Program-made: the position numbers and the translations under genes
Assembly: GCA_002352125.1 (NCBI GenBank)
Contig: DEHU01000146.1
Coordinates: 1-21,515, forward strand
Length of the DNA: 21,515 nt
Direction of reading: 5' to 3'
DNA from: Competibacteraceae bacterium UBA2792
Lineage (GTDB): Bacteria > Pseudomonadota > Gammaproteobacteria > Competibacterales > Competibacteraceae
Notes under the pieces: model-generated
Seen by the model: the letters and a program-made list of their open reading frames with translations, nothing else
The model's database searches: none
What the model was told of the DNA's origin: nothing
Shown here: piece by piece, positions 13,782 to 21,515 of the stretch
How positions within the stretch are numbered: the first letter of the stretch is position 1
How the letters are laid out: each line of letters begins with the position of its first letter

Positions 13782-15503
13782 ATGACCCGCGCTCTACGCA
13801 TCCGCCTCGGCCAGTTCTCCGACCGGGGCGTTAAACCCGCCAACGAAGATTTCCACGGTGCGCTGATCCCGGAAGGCGAGGCGCTGACCTTGAAGGGCGC
13901 GGCATTCGCCATCGCCGATGGGATGAGCTCCAGCGAGTCGGCTCGGCTGGCTGCCGAATACGCGGTCAAAAATTTTCTCAACGATTACTTCGCCACCCCC
14001 GATTCCTGGACGGTGCGGCATTCCGCCGAGCGGATCTTGAGCGCCCTCAACCGCTGGCTGTGCGGACAAGGCGCGTCGATGCATGATCCATCGCGAGGCA
14101 TGGTCACCACATTCAGCGCCTTGGTGCTGAAATCGACGACCGCGCACATCTTCCACATCGGCGATACCCGCATCTGGCGGTTGCGCGACGCCACGCTGGA
14201 GCCGCTGACCCAGGATCACCACTGTTGGGCCAGCAAGGAACGGGTCTACCTGAATCGGGCTTTGGGCATCGACCCGCATCTGGACATCGACTACCGCAGC
14301 CTGGCGGTCGAAACGGGCGATTTATTCCTGTTCACTACCGACGGCGTCCACGAATATGTATCGCCATTGGAAATCAAGCGCCTGATCGGCGCGAGCGGCG
14401 ACAATTTTGACGCCGCCTGCCGCGCCATGACCGCCGCCGCCCGCGCCGCCGGCAGCCCAGATAATCTGACCTGCCAAATCGTGCGGGTGGATGCCTTGCC
14501 GTTGCCGGATGTGGAATCGGTATTTCGTGCGTTGACCGAGCTACCGTTTCCGCCCGAACTGGAACGGGGAATGATCCTGGATGGTTACCGCATCTTGCGG
14601 GAGATTCACACCAGTCCGACCAGCCAGCTTTATTTGGCGGCCGATATGATCTCCGGGAAACAGGTGGCGATTAAAACGCCATCGGTCAACTTCGAGGACG
14701 ACCCTGGGTATCTGGAACGCTTCCGGCACGAGGAATGGGTAGGTCGGCGCATCGATGACCCTCATGTTTTGAAAGTGATCGAGCCGGTGCGGCGGCGTTT
14801 CCTCTATCACATTCTGGAATATGTCGAGGGCCAAACCTTGCGGCAATGGATGAGCGATCACCCCCGGCCGCCGTTGACCGAAGCGCGAGAGATTTTGGCG
14901 CAAATCGCCCAAGGTATCCGCGCCTTTCATCGGCTGGATATGCTGCACCGCGATCTGAAACCGGAAAACATCTTGATCGACCGCGACGGCGTTGTGCGAA
15001 TCATCGACTTTGGCTCTACCAAAATCGCTGGCATCGCCGAAATCGCTTCGCTGGTCGAGCAAACCGACCTGCTCGGCACGAAGAATTATACCGCCCCGGA
15101 AATCTTGCGCGGCGAGCCGGCGACCACCAGCTCCGATCTGTTCGCCTTCGGCGTGATCGCCTACGAGCTGCTGACGGGACGCCTGCCTTACGGCGAACGG
15201 CTGGGACGGGAAATCAACGCGAAAGCGATGGCCCGGCTATGCTATGCCTCCGCCCGCAGCGAGCGGCCGGACTTGCCCGTCTGGGTGGATGGGGCGCTGG
15301 AAAAAGCCGTGCGCCTCGATCCGAAGCGTCGCTACACGGTCGAGACAGAATTGCTCTACGATCTGTTGCATCCCAATCCCGATTTCACCGAACGCCGCTC
15401 CCGGCCATTGCTGGAACGCGATCCAACCGGTTTTTGGCGCGGCGTCGCGCTGCTTTCGCTGTTTGCTAATCTGGTGCTGCTGTACCTGCTACACCGCACC
15501 TAA
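13782..15503 (+). CDS. Bifunctional PP2C-type phosphatase / Ser-Thr protein kinase, C-terminal membrane anchor
   Basis: 573 aa from ATG 13782; a TTG at 13749 is also in frame but less likely. Residues about 5-238 form a PP2C phosphatase with metal-binding landmarks NED (21-23), ADGMSS (Asp46), TTDG (Asp187) and DN (227-228). Residues about 268-530 form a Hanks-type kinase: VAIK (Lys298), HRDLKPENIL (389-398), DFG (409-411), GTKNYTAPE, and DLFAFGVIAYELLTGRLPYG. The glycine-rich ATP loop is poorly conserved (EIHTSPTSQLY replaces GxGxxG), but the catalytic residues are intact. A single hydrophobic helix (about 551-570) at the very end anchors it with both domains in the cytoplasm. In Pseudomonas aeruginosa, as I recall, a kinase gene also adjoins the assimilatory nitrate transporter. 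A role tuning nitrate uptake or reduction is inferred, not shown. Confidence 0.92.
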   Translation: MTRALRIRLGQFSDRGVKPANEDFHGALIPEGEALTLKGAAFAIADGMSSSESARLAAEYAVKNFLNDYFATPDSWTVRHSAERILSALNRWLCGQGASMHDPSRGMVTTFSALVLKSTTAHIFHIGDTRIWRLRDATLEPLTQDHHCWASKERVYLNRALGIDPHLDIDYRSLAVETGDLFLFTTDGVHEYVSPLEIKRLIGASGDNFDAACRAMTAAARAAGSPDNLTCQIVRVDALPLPDVESVFRALTELPFPPELERGMILDGYRILREIHTSPTSQLYLAADMISGKQVAIKTPSVNFEDDPGYLERFRHEEWVGRRIDDPHVLKVIEPVRRRFLYHILEYVEGQTLRQWMSDHPRPPLTEAREILAQIAQGIRAFHRLDMLHRDLKPENILIDRDGVVRIIDFGSTKIAGIAEIASLVEQTDLLGTKNYTAPEILRGEPATTSSDLFAFGVIAYELLTGRLPYGERLGREINAKAMARLCYASARSERPDLPVWVDGALEKAVRLDPKRRYTVETELLYDLLHPNPDFTERRSRPLLERDPTGFWRGVALLSLFANLVLLYLLHRT

Positions 15504-15538
15504 AGACGGGCCGACCTTCTCTTGCGAGAAAATATCGC

Positions 15539-15844
15539 ATGCACCGCCATCCTCCGAAACTCCGCAAGTCGAACGCCGCCTTGACCGCGCTAGCGATCCT
15601 ATCATTGTTGTTTGGGTTGACGCTGGCAGATGCGGTACATCGCTCTCGCCCGGTCGATCACGCCGCCAGCCGGGCGCTGGTTCGGGAATTAGGTTTGAGC
15701 GACTTGAGCGTGTTCACCGAGGCGCGCTACACCCGCCACCCCAGCCAAGCCGACCGGCACGCCCCATTTCAAGATCATCCGGCCGCGCTGGAGCATTTCC
15801 CCACCGGTTCGCTGCTGGCGCTTCCGCCCCGCCTCGCGCTCTAA
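15539..15844 (+). CDS. Small membrane-anchored protein of unknown function
   Basis: 101 aa, ATG 15539, 35 nt after the PP2C/kinase stop on the same strand. After a basic start (RHPPKLRKS) there is one hydrophobic segment, about residues 13-31, that could be a signal anchor. The remaining 70 residues are hydrophilic and rich in His, Pro and Arg, with the striking segment FTEARYTRHPSQADRH followed by FQDHPAALEHFPTGSLL. That part looks like a conserved motif rather than random sequence and would lie in the periplasm. I do not recognise the family. Its stop (15842-15844) directly abuts the stop of the convergent GGDEF-EAL gene with no base between. Weak ribosome site. It is on the same strand as the FtsX-type permease at 20409. 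Confidence 0.7.
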   Translation: MHRHPPKLRKSNAALTALAILSLLFGLTLADAVHRSRPVDHAASRALVRELGLSDLSVFTEARYTRHPSQADRHAPFQDHPAALEHFPTGSLLALPPRLAL

Positions 15845-18800
15845 TCAAGCCTTCGACGCGCCCGCTAGCCACTCGGCGAACTGCTCGGCGGGCATGGGGC
15901 GGCCAAACAGATAGCCTTGGGCTAGATCGCACCCCTGTTCCAGCAGGATGCGCCGCTGCTCCTCCGTCTCAACACCCTCCGCCACGACCACGAGCCCCAT
16001 TTGATGGCCGAGGGTAACGATGGTCGCGGCCAGGGTGCGATCATCGGGGTCGGTCGCCACGTCGCGCACGAAGCTGCGGTCGATCTTGAGCGACGCGAGC
16101 GGCAGGCGCTTGAGATAACTCAAGCTGGAATAACCGGTACCGAAATCGTCCAGGGCCAGCCCGATCTCCAATTGATCCAGCACCCGTAACGTCTCCAGCG
16201 TCTGGATCTCGGTTTCGACCAAGGCGGATTCGGTGATCTCCAGTTCCAAAGCGTGCGGCGGCAAACTGTAGGTTTCGAGCAAGCCGCGCACCCGATCGAT
16301 CAGGCTCGGTTCGCGGAAGTGACGAGCCGCCAAGTTGATCGCCACGGTCAAGGGCGATGAGCCGGCCTCGCGCCAAGCAGCCAGTTGCCGGCACACTTCT
16401 TCCAGCATCCATTCGCCCAGCGCGACGATCAGGTCGCTGGCCTCCGCCACCGGCACGAACTGCCCTGGCGGGACGAGGCCGCGTTCCGGGTGTTGCCAGC
16501 GCACCAGGGCTTCGGCCCCGACCGGCGCACCGTCGGCCAACCGTACTTTGGGCTGATAATGGGCGCGCAATTGCCCTGCCGCGATAGCCTGGCGCAGCTC
16601 GCCTTCCAGCACCAGTCGTTCGAAGATGGCGGCATTCATCTCCGGGTCGTAAAACGCCCAGGCATTGCGCCCGTCTCTCTTGGCCCGATACAGGGCAGCG
16701 TCGGCGTTTTTGAGCAGTTCGGCGAAATCGGCGCCGTCGTGCGGGTAGAGGGCGATGCCGATGGAAACGGTCGCGCCCAAATCGTGGCCGGCTACCGAAA
16801 ACGGTTGACGAAAAATCGCCAGCAGTTTATCGGCCACCCGCAATGCGCCCGCCCGGTCGGCATCCGGCAACAGCAACACGAATTCGTCGCCTCCCAGCCG
16901 GCAAACGGTGTCGGTTTTTCGGGTCAACGACCGCAAGCGCGTCGCCACCTGCACCAGCAACGCGTCACCCTCGGCGTGGCCCAGCGAATCGTTGACCTCC
17001 TTGAAACGATCCAGATCGAGAAACAGCACCGCCAGCGGTGCATGCCGCCGCGCGGCTAGAGCCAAAGCCAGTTCCGCTCGCTGGTGCAACAACGCCCGGT
17101 TCGGCAAATCGGTCAGCGCATCGTAGTAGGCTAAACGCTCGATGCGCTGCTCGGTTTCCTTTTGCTGAGTGATGTCGGTGGCGATGCCGACGTAGTGGGT
17201 CAGCCCACCAGCCGCATCCCGGACCTCGTTGACGGTGGCCAATACCAAATACGCCACCCCGTCCTTACGCCGGCTCCAGAGTTCGCCTTGCCAAACACCT
17301 TCCCGGACCACGGCTTGCCACAGAGCGGCGTAATGGGCTTCCGACTGCCGTTCGGATTGCAAAAAACGTGGATTCCGGCCCAACACTTCAGCTTCTTCAT
17401 AGCCGCTCATCGCGGTAAAGGCCGGGTTGACCGCAACGATGCGCCGCTCGGCATCCGCGACCAGAATTCCTTCCCGCGCCGCTTCGAACACTGCCGCCGC
17501 CAAACGCTGCCGTCCCTCCGCCCGCCGCCGCTCGGTGATTTCGCGGCCAGTACCCCGGTAACCGAGAAAGCGTCCAGAATCGTCGAACAGCGGTTCCCCG
17601 TTGATGCTATACCAGTATTCCTCGCCGTTTGCCTGGCGGATGCAATACTCGAACTCTCGAAACGGTTGGCGAGCTTCGAGCACCGCGCGATGTGCGGCCC
17701 ACTGCGCTGGCGTCAGTTCGATCGGCAGCTCCCAGCGAGTTTTGCCCAGCGTCACAGCGGGAGGAATGTGAGTCGTCTGCGATAAGGTGCTGGAAAAGTA
17801 AGTGAACCGGAATTGATCATCCTGCTCCCAAAACCAATCCGAGGCTAGCGTCGACAAGTCGCGAAAACGGGCCTCGCTGGCGACGAGCGCTCGTTCGCGC
17901 TCGCCGATAGCGGATGCCATCTGCCGGAGATTGTTGGTGAGCCCGACGAATTCCGCAATACGGAAGGTCGGCCACGAGCGATCGTAGTCGCCGTTGGCGA
18001 CCGCATGGACTTGCTCGGCGTAGCGGTCGAAATACCGCGAAAAGCCGCGGGCCAATATCCAACCGGCCAGCGTCGCCAGCAACAGCGCGACCCCCAGGCC
18101 GGCAGCCGTCATCCATAGCGTGGCCGCAACCTGCCGAAACGCCTGACGGTACGGCTGGGCGACCAATACGTTCCAGTTGACCTGCGGAACGCTGGCCAAG
18201 ACACCGACCAAGGTCTCGCCATCGAGCTCGAAAGTTTGGGTCGCGAATTGACCTTGCAACGCATCGCTGACGATGGGCAAGTAACTCAGGTTGAGCTGCT
18301 GACCGCTCGAAGTGTGCTGGGAACGAGCGATGACTTGGCCACGATGATCGAGAACTATCGCGGCCAAATCCGACTCGCCAGACAAACGCGCCAAGAACAC
18401 GGCGAGCGGTTCGATAGCGATTTCGCCGACGATTATGTCGTCGGCCACCGGGATCGCCAACGCTACCGTGAGCCGCCCCGTGACGACGGACAGGAAAACC
18501 TCCGACCAAACCGGTTGGTTGCTTTCGCGCGCTTGGCGCAAAAAACCCCATCCGGACAAATTTACGCCGATCAAATCTTCGCGCAGAACGCGCCGAGATT
18601 CCGACAAGCCGACGGCATACACCGAGTCGGTCGCATCGACCACATAGATCGCTTCGAAGATCGTCCCCGTACCAACGTATGCGTCCAACGACTCGAACCA
18701 ATCGGGAGCGGGTCGTTGGCCCAAGTCGCGCCGCAATTTGGCTACCGTGTCGATCTGGCTCCGGGCGCCGAGCAAGTAGGTTTCCATCTGGTCGGCCACG

Positions 18801-18952
18801 GCGCGGGCCAACGCATGTTGGTGTACTTCGAGGTCGGCGCGGATCCGCGGCGCCAACCATAGCCACACCAATGCCGCGACCACGACCAAAGGCAACGCCG
18901 CCACCCACGCGAACCGCAGTGCTAACCACAGCCGAAGAGATTGCACCCGCAC
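15845..18952 (-). CDS. Membrane sensor with dCache-PAS-PAS-GGDEF-EAL (c-di-GMP turnover)
   Basis: 1035 aa from GTG 18952, which has GTGAGG 5 nt upstream. Order: transmembrane helix (about 13-35), periplasmic dCache-like sensor (about 36-275), second helix (280-301), HAMP-like linker, PAS (about 360-475), PAS (about 483-598), GGDEF (603-770) and EAL (780-1030). GGDEF is intact (687-691) with an RKTD inhibitory site (678-681). The EAL domain keeps EALVRW (814-819), DDFGTGYSS (935-943) and VAEGVET. So both synthesis and breakdown of c-di-GMP are possible. The frame is open to 19033 but that would overlap the binding-protein gene by 74 nt. It starts 7 nt after that gene's stop, so the two are almost certainly co-transcribed. 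The ligand is unknown; the neighbour suggests amino-acid-like molecules. Confidence 0.93.
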   Translation of the reverse strand: MRVQSLRLWLALRFAWVAALPLVVVAALVWLWLAPRIRADLEVHQHALARAVADQMETYLLGARSQIDTVAKLRRDLGQRPAPDWFESLDAYVGTGTIFEAIYVVDATDSVYAVGLSESRRVLREDLIGVNLSGWGFLRQARESNQPVWSEVFLSVVTGRLTVALAIPVADDIIVGEIAIEPLAVFLARLSGESDLAAIVLDHRGQVIARSQHTSSGQQLNLSYLPIVSDALQGQFATQTFELDGETLVGVLASVPQVNWNVLVAQPYRQAFRQVAATLWMTAAGLGVALLLATLAGWILARGFSRYFDRYAEQVHAVANGDYDRSWPTFRIAEFVGLTNNLRQMASAIGERERALVASEARFRDLSTLASDWFWEQDDQFRFTYFSSTLSQTTHIPPAVTLGKTRWELPIELTPAQWAAHRAVLEARQPFREFEYCIRQANGEEYWYSINGEPLFDDSGRFLGYRGTGREITERRRAEGRQRLAAAVFEAAREGILVADAERRIVAVNPAFTAMSGYEEAEVLGRNPRFLQSERQSEAHYAALWQAVVREGVWQGELWSRRKDGVAYLVLATVNEVRDAAGGLTHYVGIATDITQQKETEQRIERLAYYDALTDLPNRALLHQRAELALALAARRHAPLAVLFLDLDRFKEVNDSLGHAEGDALLVQVATRLRSLTRKTDTVCRLGGDEFVLLLPDADRAGALRVADKLLAIFRQPFSVAGHDLGATVSIGIALYPHDGADFAELLKNADAALYRAKRDGRNAWAFYDPEMNAAIFERLVLEGELRQAIAAGQLRAHYQPKVRLADGAPVGAEALVRWQHPERGLVPPGQFVPVAEASDLIVALGEWMLEEVCRQLAAWREAGSSPLTVAINLAARHFREPSLIDRVRGLLETYSLPPHALELEITESALVETEIQTLETLRVLDQLEIGLALDDFGTGYSSLSYLKRLPLASLKIDRSFVRDVATDPDDRTLAATIVTLGHQMGLVVVAEGVETEEQRRILLEQGCDLAQGYLFGRPMPAEQFAEWLAGASKA

Positions 18953-18959
18953 GGTGGCC

Positions 18960-20084
18960 TCACTCGATCTTGACAAATCGGCCGTCCCGCACGACGGTGA
19001 TAAATGTCTCGCGCTGGGCATCGCCGAAGTCATCGAAGCTCAACGGGTTTTGGACTCCTTCGAAGTGGCGTATCGCTAGCACGGTTTCTTTGAGACTCTG
19101 TTCCGGCCGGCGTTTGGCAAGCGCATCCAGCACCACGTTGGCGGCATCGAATCCGGCTGTACCGCCAAAGCCCGGCTCTTGGCCGAATCGCTCCAGATAG
19201 TGCTGGCGAAACGCTTGATAGGCAGGACTCAGGCTTTCCCGATCAAATAGTTGTGGTGCCGTCACACCCTCCACGGCTTGGCCGCCCAATTCCACCAATC
19301 GCTCGGTCGCACCCCATTCGGCCACCATGATCGGCACGCGGGGATCGAGCTTGCGGATCTGCTGGCACAATAGCGCCGAATCGACCGAATTAGCGATGAT
19401 CAACACGCCGTCGGGTTGAGCCGCGAGCAGCTCGCGAGCGATCGGCAAAAACGGAGTATCGCCGCCCGACTGGAAGCCGAGCGTTCGGATGATCGCACCG
19501 CCGTTTTGGCTAAAAGCATCCCTGAAGTTGCGCAGCCAGCTTTCCGTGTAGGCTTTATTGCCCAAGTCGTACGCCGTCGCCACACGCCGCAGGTTTCGCT
19601 GGTAAAGGGCATTTTTGGATGCGTACTGCCGAGTGGACGCGATGACCCGAAAGAAATAGTCATCCAAACCCGAAAGGTCGTCTGCGGTAACGGTGGGGCT
19701 TACGACCAATACTTTCGCCTCGTTCGCGACCGGAACCACGCGCATCGCCATAGCGCTGGTCATCGGTCCGACGATGGCGACGACTCCTTGGGCGACGAGA
19801 TCGCGAGTCACTCGTTCGGCCACTTCCGGGTCCTGTTCGTCGTCTTTGATGATCAGCTCCACTTGGCGCCCTGCCACGCCACCGGCCCGGTTGCGCAATT
19901 CCACGGCGAGCAGGACACCGTTGCGGCCAGCAACCCCGAGGTCGGCCACCCGGCCCGAAATGCCGCCCACGAAGCCGATCCGGATTGGTTCGGACCGCGA
20001 GCAACTGCCCAACACGATCATCAGGCCAAGCAAAATGGTGCCCAGCCCCGCCCAGATTCCGACCCTCCCCCGTTCGATGATCAT
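18960..20084 (-). CDS. Lipoprotein periplasmic binding protein, branched-chain amino acid type
   Basis: 374 aa from ATG 20084. The N-terminus is a lipoprotein signal: basic start, hydrophobic core LGTILLGLMIVLG, then lipobox LGSC with Cys28. The mature part has the Peripla_BP_6/LivJ fold: IRIGFVGGISG, GRNGVLLAVELRNRAGGVAGRQVELIIKDDEQDPEVA, VVAIVGPMTSAMA, and VVSPTVTADDLSG, with two lobes expected. Relatives deliver amino acids, amides or short-chain acids to LivHMGF transporters, but no such genes are beside it. It is instead followed after 7 nt by the GGDEF-EAL sensor, so it may act as a ligand-binding subunit for signalling. The frame extends to 20162, but the N-terminus from 20084 is a complete signal peptide, which favours that start. 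Confidence 0.9.
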   Translation of the reverse strand: MIIERGRVGIWAGLGTILLGLMIVLGSCSRSEPIRIGFVGGISGRVADLGVAGRNGVLLAVELRNRAGGVAGRQVELIIKDDEQDPEVAERVTRDLVAQGVVAIVGPMTSAMAMRVVPVANEAKVLVVSPTVTADDLSGLDDYFFRVIASTRQYASKNALYQRNLRRVATAYDLGNKAYTESWLRNFRDAFSQNGGAIIRTLGFQSGGDTPFLPIARELLAAQPDGVLIIANSVDSALLCQQIRKLDPRVPIMVAEWGATERLVELGGQAVEGVTAPQLFDRESLSPAYQAFRQHYLERFGQEPGFGGTAGFDAANVVLDALAKRRPEQSLKETVLAIRHFEGVQNPLSFDDFGDAQRETFITVVRDGRFVKIE

Positions 20085-20408
20085 CTTCAGCGCGCACCTC
20101 GAAAGTCGACAGAAAGTTATCCCAGCGCTCGCCCCTAACAAAACAATTGGCATCCAGCGCATTGCTCCAAGGCTTCGGCTTTTTGCCGGCGAGGGACGAA
20201 AACTCCTCGATAAACGCGCTTAATATGATAGTTTACCGCTGTCCCAACGGCCCGCAGAAAACATCCCAGCGGTTTGCGGCCTGCACCGAATCGCGACGGA
20301 CATTTTCTCATCTTTTCCCGAGCGCCGGCTGGGAGATTTCGCGTTCGCTTTCTCCAAACCGGCCGGGAACCTTTATAGTTCGCGGGTTCCGCTATCCTCG
20401 TTTCCGCC
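20085..20408. other. Divergent intergenic region (binding protein / FtsX-type permease)
   Basis: 324 nt with no supportable gene; a minus-strand frame at 20135-20410 has no recognisable protein features. A TATAGT at 20374-20379, 30 nt before the permease ATG, could be a -10 element, but I see no good -35 at the right distance. No sigma-54 motif, riboswitch or terminator was recognised. Confidence 0.4.
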
Positions 20409-21515
20409 ATGCGCGCTTTTCTCGAACGGCAGAAATATCTGATCGACTACACTCTGGCGGCCCTGTTGCGGCGCAAGGCTCGAAATTTCGGCCTGTTGCT
20501 GGTCTACACCCTGCTGGTATTTCTGTTTGCGTCCGCGCTGCTGCTCGGTCAAGGTTTGCGGCGGGAAGCGGCAATTTTGCTGCAAGACGCGCCCGAAGTG
20601 ATCGTGCAACGGCTGGTCGCGGGCCGGCACGACCTGCTGCCGGCGAATTGGCTCGATACCTTGCGGCGGATTCGCGGAGTCGGCGCGGTGCAAGGCCGGT
20701 TGTGGGGCTATTACTACGACCCGGCAGTCAAGGCCAACTACACCCTGATGGTCGCGCCGGAACGGCAACTCGCCAAGGACGAAATCGTGATCGGCGCGGC
20801 GCTGGCGCGGATCCGCCAAATCGGCATCGGCGATTACCTCGGCTTGCGCGCCGCCGACGGCCAGCCGCTACCGCTCAAGGTGACCGGGATTCTGGACTCC
20901 GCCTCGGAGCTGCTGAGCGCCGACTTGCTATTGTTGTCCGAGGCCAGTTTTCGCGCGTTGTTCGACTTTCCGCCGGACGTTTATACCGATGCCGTGCTGA
21001 CCGTGCGCAATCCGCGGGAAGCGCGGACCGTCGCGGAAAAAATCGTGCTGGCATTTCCCGGCAGCCGGCCAATTTTGCGAGCGGAAATCCTGCGCACCTA
21101 CGATGCGGTGTTCAACTGGCGCGAGGGAATGCTGTTTATCGTTTTGGGCACGCTACTGCTGGCGTTCGCGATTCTGGCCTGGGACAAGGCCGCCGGTCTC
21201 AGCGCCGAGGAAAAACGCGAAATCGGCATCCTCAAGGCCATCGGCTGGGAAACCGGCGACATTTTGCGGATGAAGCTGTGGGAAGGCGCCTTACTGTCGC
21301 TGACCGCTTTTTTGGCCGGCTACACACTGGCTTGGTGGCAAGTCTTTCACGGTGGCGCCCGGCTGTTCGCGCCGGCGTTGAAAGGCTGGGCGATTCTGTA
21401 TCCCGATTTTCGGCTGACGCCTGCCGTGGACGGACAGCAAATCTTAGTGTTGCTGGCAGTGACGGTGCTGCCCTACATCGTCGCCACCCTGATTCCGGGC
21501 TGGCGGGCGGCGATT
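20409..21515 (+). CDS. ABC transporter permease, FtsX/MacB-like (partial, runs off the window)
   Basis: 369 codons with no stop before the window end; ATG 20409. The pattern is that of FtsX-type permeases: an N-terminal transmembrane helix (about 26-47), a periplasmic domain of about 190 residues, then helices at about 240-258, 293-309 and 345-364. Between helices 2 and 3 is the hallmark cytoplasmic loop EKREIGILKAIGW (268-280), which contacts the ATPase in this family. Such permeases move lipids, lipoproteins or peptides, or transmit force, rather than import solutes. The substrate is not readable. An ATPase gene would be expected just beyond the window. No clear ribosome site is seen. It is on the same strand as the small protein at 15539, with the minus-strand signalling pair between them. 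Confidence 0.88.
   Translation, partial: MRAFLERQKYLIDYTLAALLRRKARNFGLLLVYTLLVFLFASALLLGQGLRREAAILLQDAPEVIVQRLVAGRHDLLPANWLDTLRRIRGVGAVQGRLWGYYYDPAVKANYTLMVAPERQLAKDEIVIGAALARIRQIGIGDYLGLRAADGQPLPLKVTGILDSASELLSADLLLLSEASFRALFDFPPDVYTDAVLTVRNPREARTVAEKIVLAFPGSRPILRAEILRTYDAVFNWREGMLFIVLGTLLLAFAILAWDKAAGLSAEEKREIGILKAIGWETGDILRMKLWEGALLSLTAFLAGYTLAWWQVFHGGARLFAPALKGWAILYPDFRLTPAVDGQQILVLLAVTVLPYIVATLIPGWRAAI

Noticed and set aside
20085..20162. N-terminal extension of the binding protein to 20162
   Set aside because: ATG 20084 begins a complete lipoprotein signal peptide; the extra 26 residues would put another hydrophobic stretch before it.

Overview
The window is about 21.5 kb of GC-rich DNA that is almost all coding. 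The gene content looks like a gammaproteobacterium: assimilatory nirB/nirD/nasA on one strand, a nitrate transporter and a PP2C/kinase fusion on the other, GGDEF/EAL signalling proteins, and aerobic-type cobalamin enzymes mixed with CbiG. GTG and TTG starts are frequent. I cannot name the genus. I see no tRNA, rRNA, CRISPR array, insertion sequence or phage gene.

Layout: (1) 1-5172 is a cobalamin block (end of a probable precorrin-2 methyltransferase, a short cbiG, then cobJ). It is interrupted at 970-4135 by a minus-strand group of three genes: an NmrA-like NAD(P)-binding protein, an esterase, and a more AT-rich PAS-PAS-GGDEF gene split by an A8 homopolymer frameshift. (2) 5166-11865 (minus strand) reads nirB -> nirD -> nasA -> a DUF1343/NamZ-like gene. 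This gives nitrate -> nitrite -> ammonium, with a peptidoglycan-sugar hydrolase-like gene as an unexpected last member. (3) 11866-12238 is the divergent control region. I find one sigma-54-type promoter facing nirB and another facing the transporter, plus a perfect 23-bp palindrome and a 17-bp AT palindrome between them. (4) 12239-15844 (plus strand) holds the NarK/NasA-type nitrate transporter, a PP2C phosphatase-Ser/Thr kinase fusion with a C-terminal membrane anchor, and a small conserved-looking membrane protein of unknown function. (5) 15845-20084 (minus strand) is a two-gene unit: a lipoprotein amino-acid-type binding protein with no transporter genes beside it, and a membrane dCache-PAS-PAS-GGDEF-EAL protein starting 7 nt after it. 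(6) 20409 to the end is an FtsX-type ABC permease, cut by the window edge.

How it fits together: the transporter imports nitrate, NasA reduces it to nitrite, and NirBD (siroheme) reduces nitrite to ammonium. Both arms appear to be under RpoN control, as expected for nitrogen-limitation genes. The PP2C/kinase protein sits where a kinase gene also sits in the Pseudomonas nitrate-assimilation cluster, so a regulatory role there is plausible. Siroheme and cobalamin share precorrin-2, which may be why corrin genes lie next to the nitrate genes. The most novel-looking parts are the binding-protein/GGDEF-EAL pair, the double-promoter control region with its unassigned palindrome, and the frameshifted cyclase.
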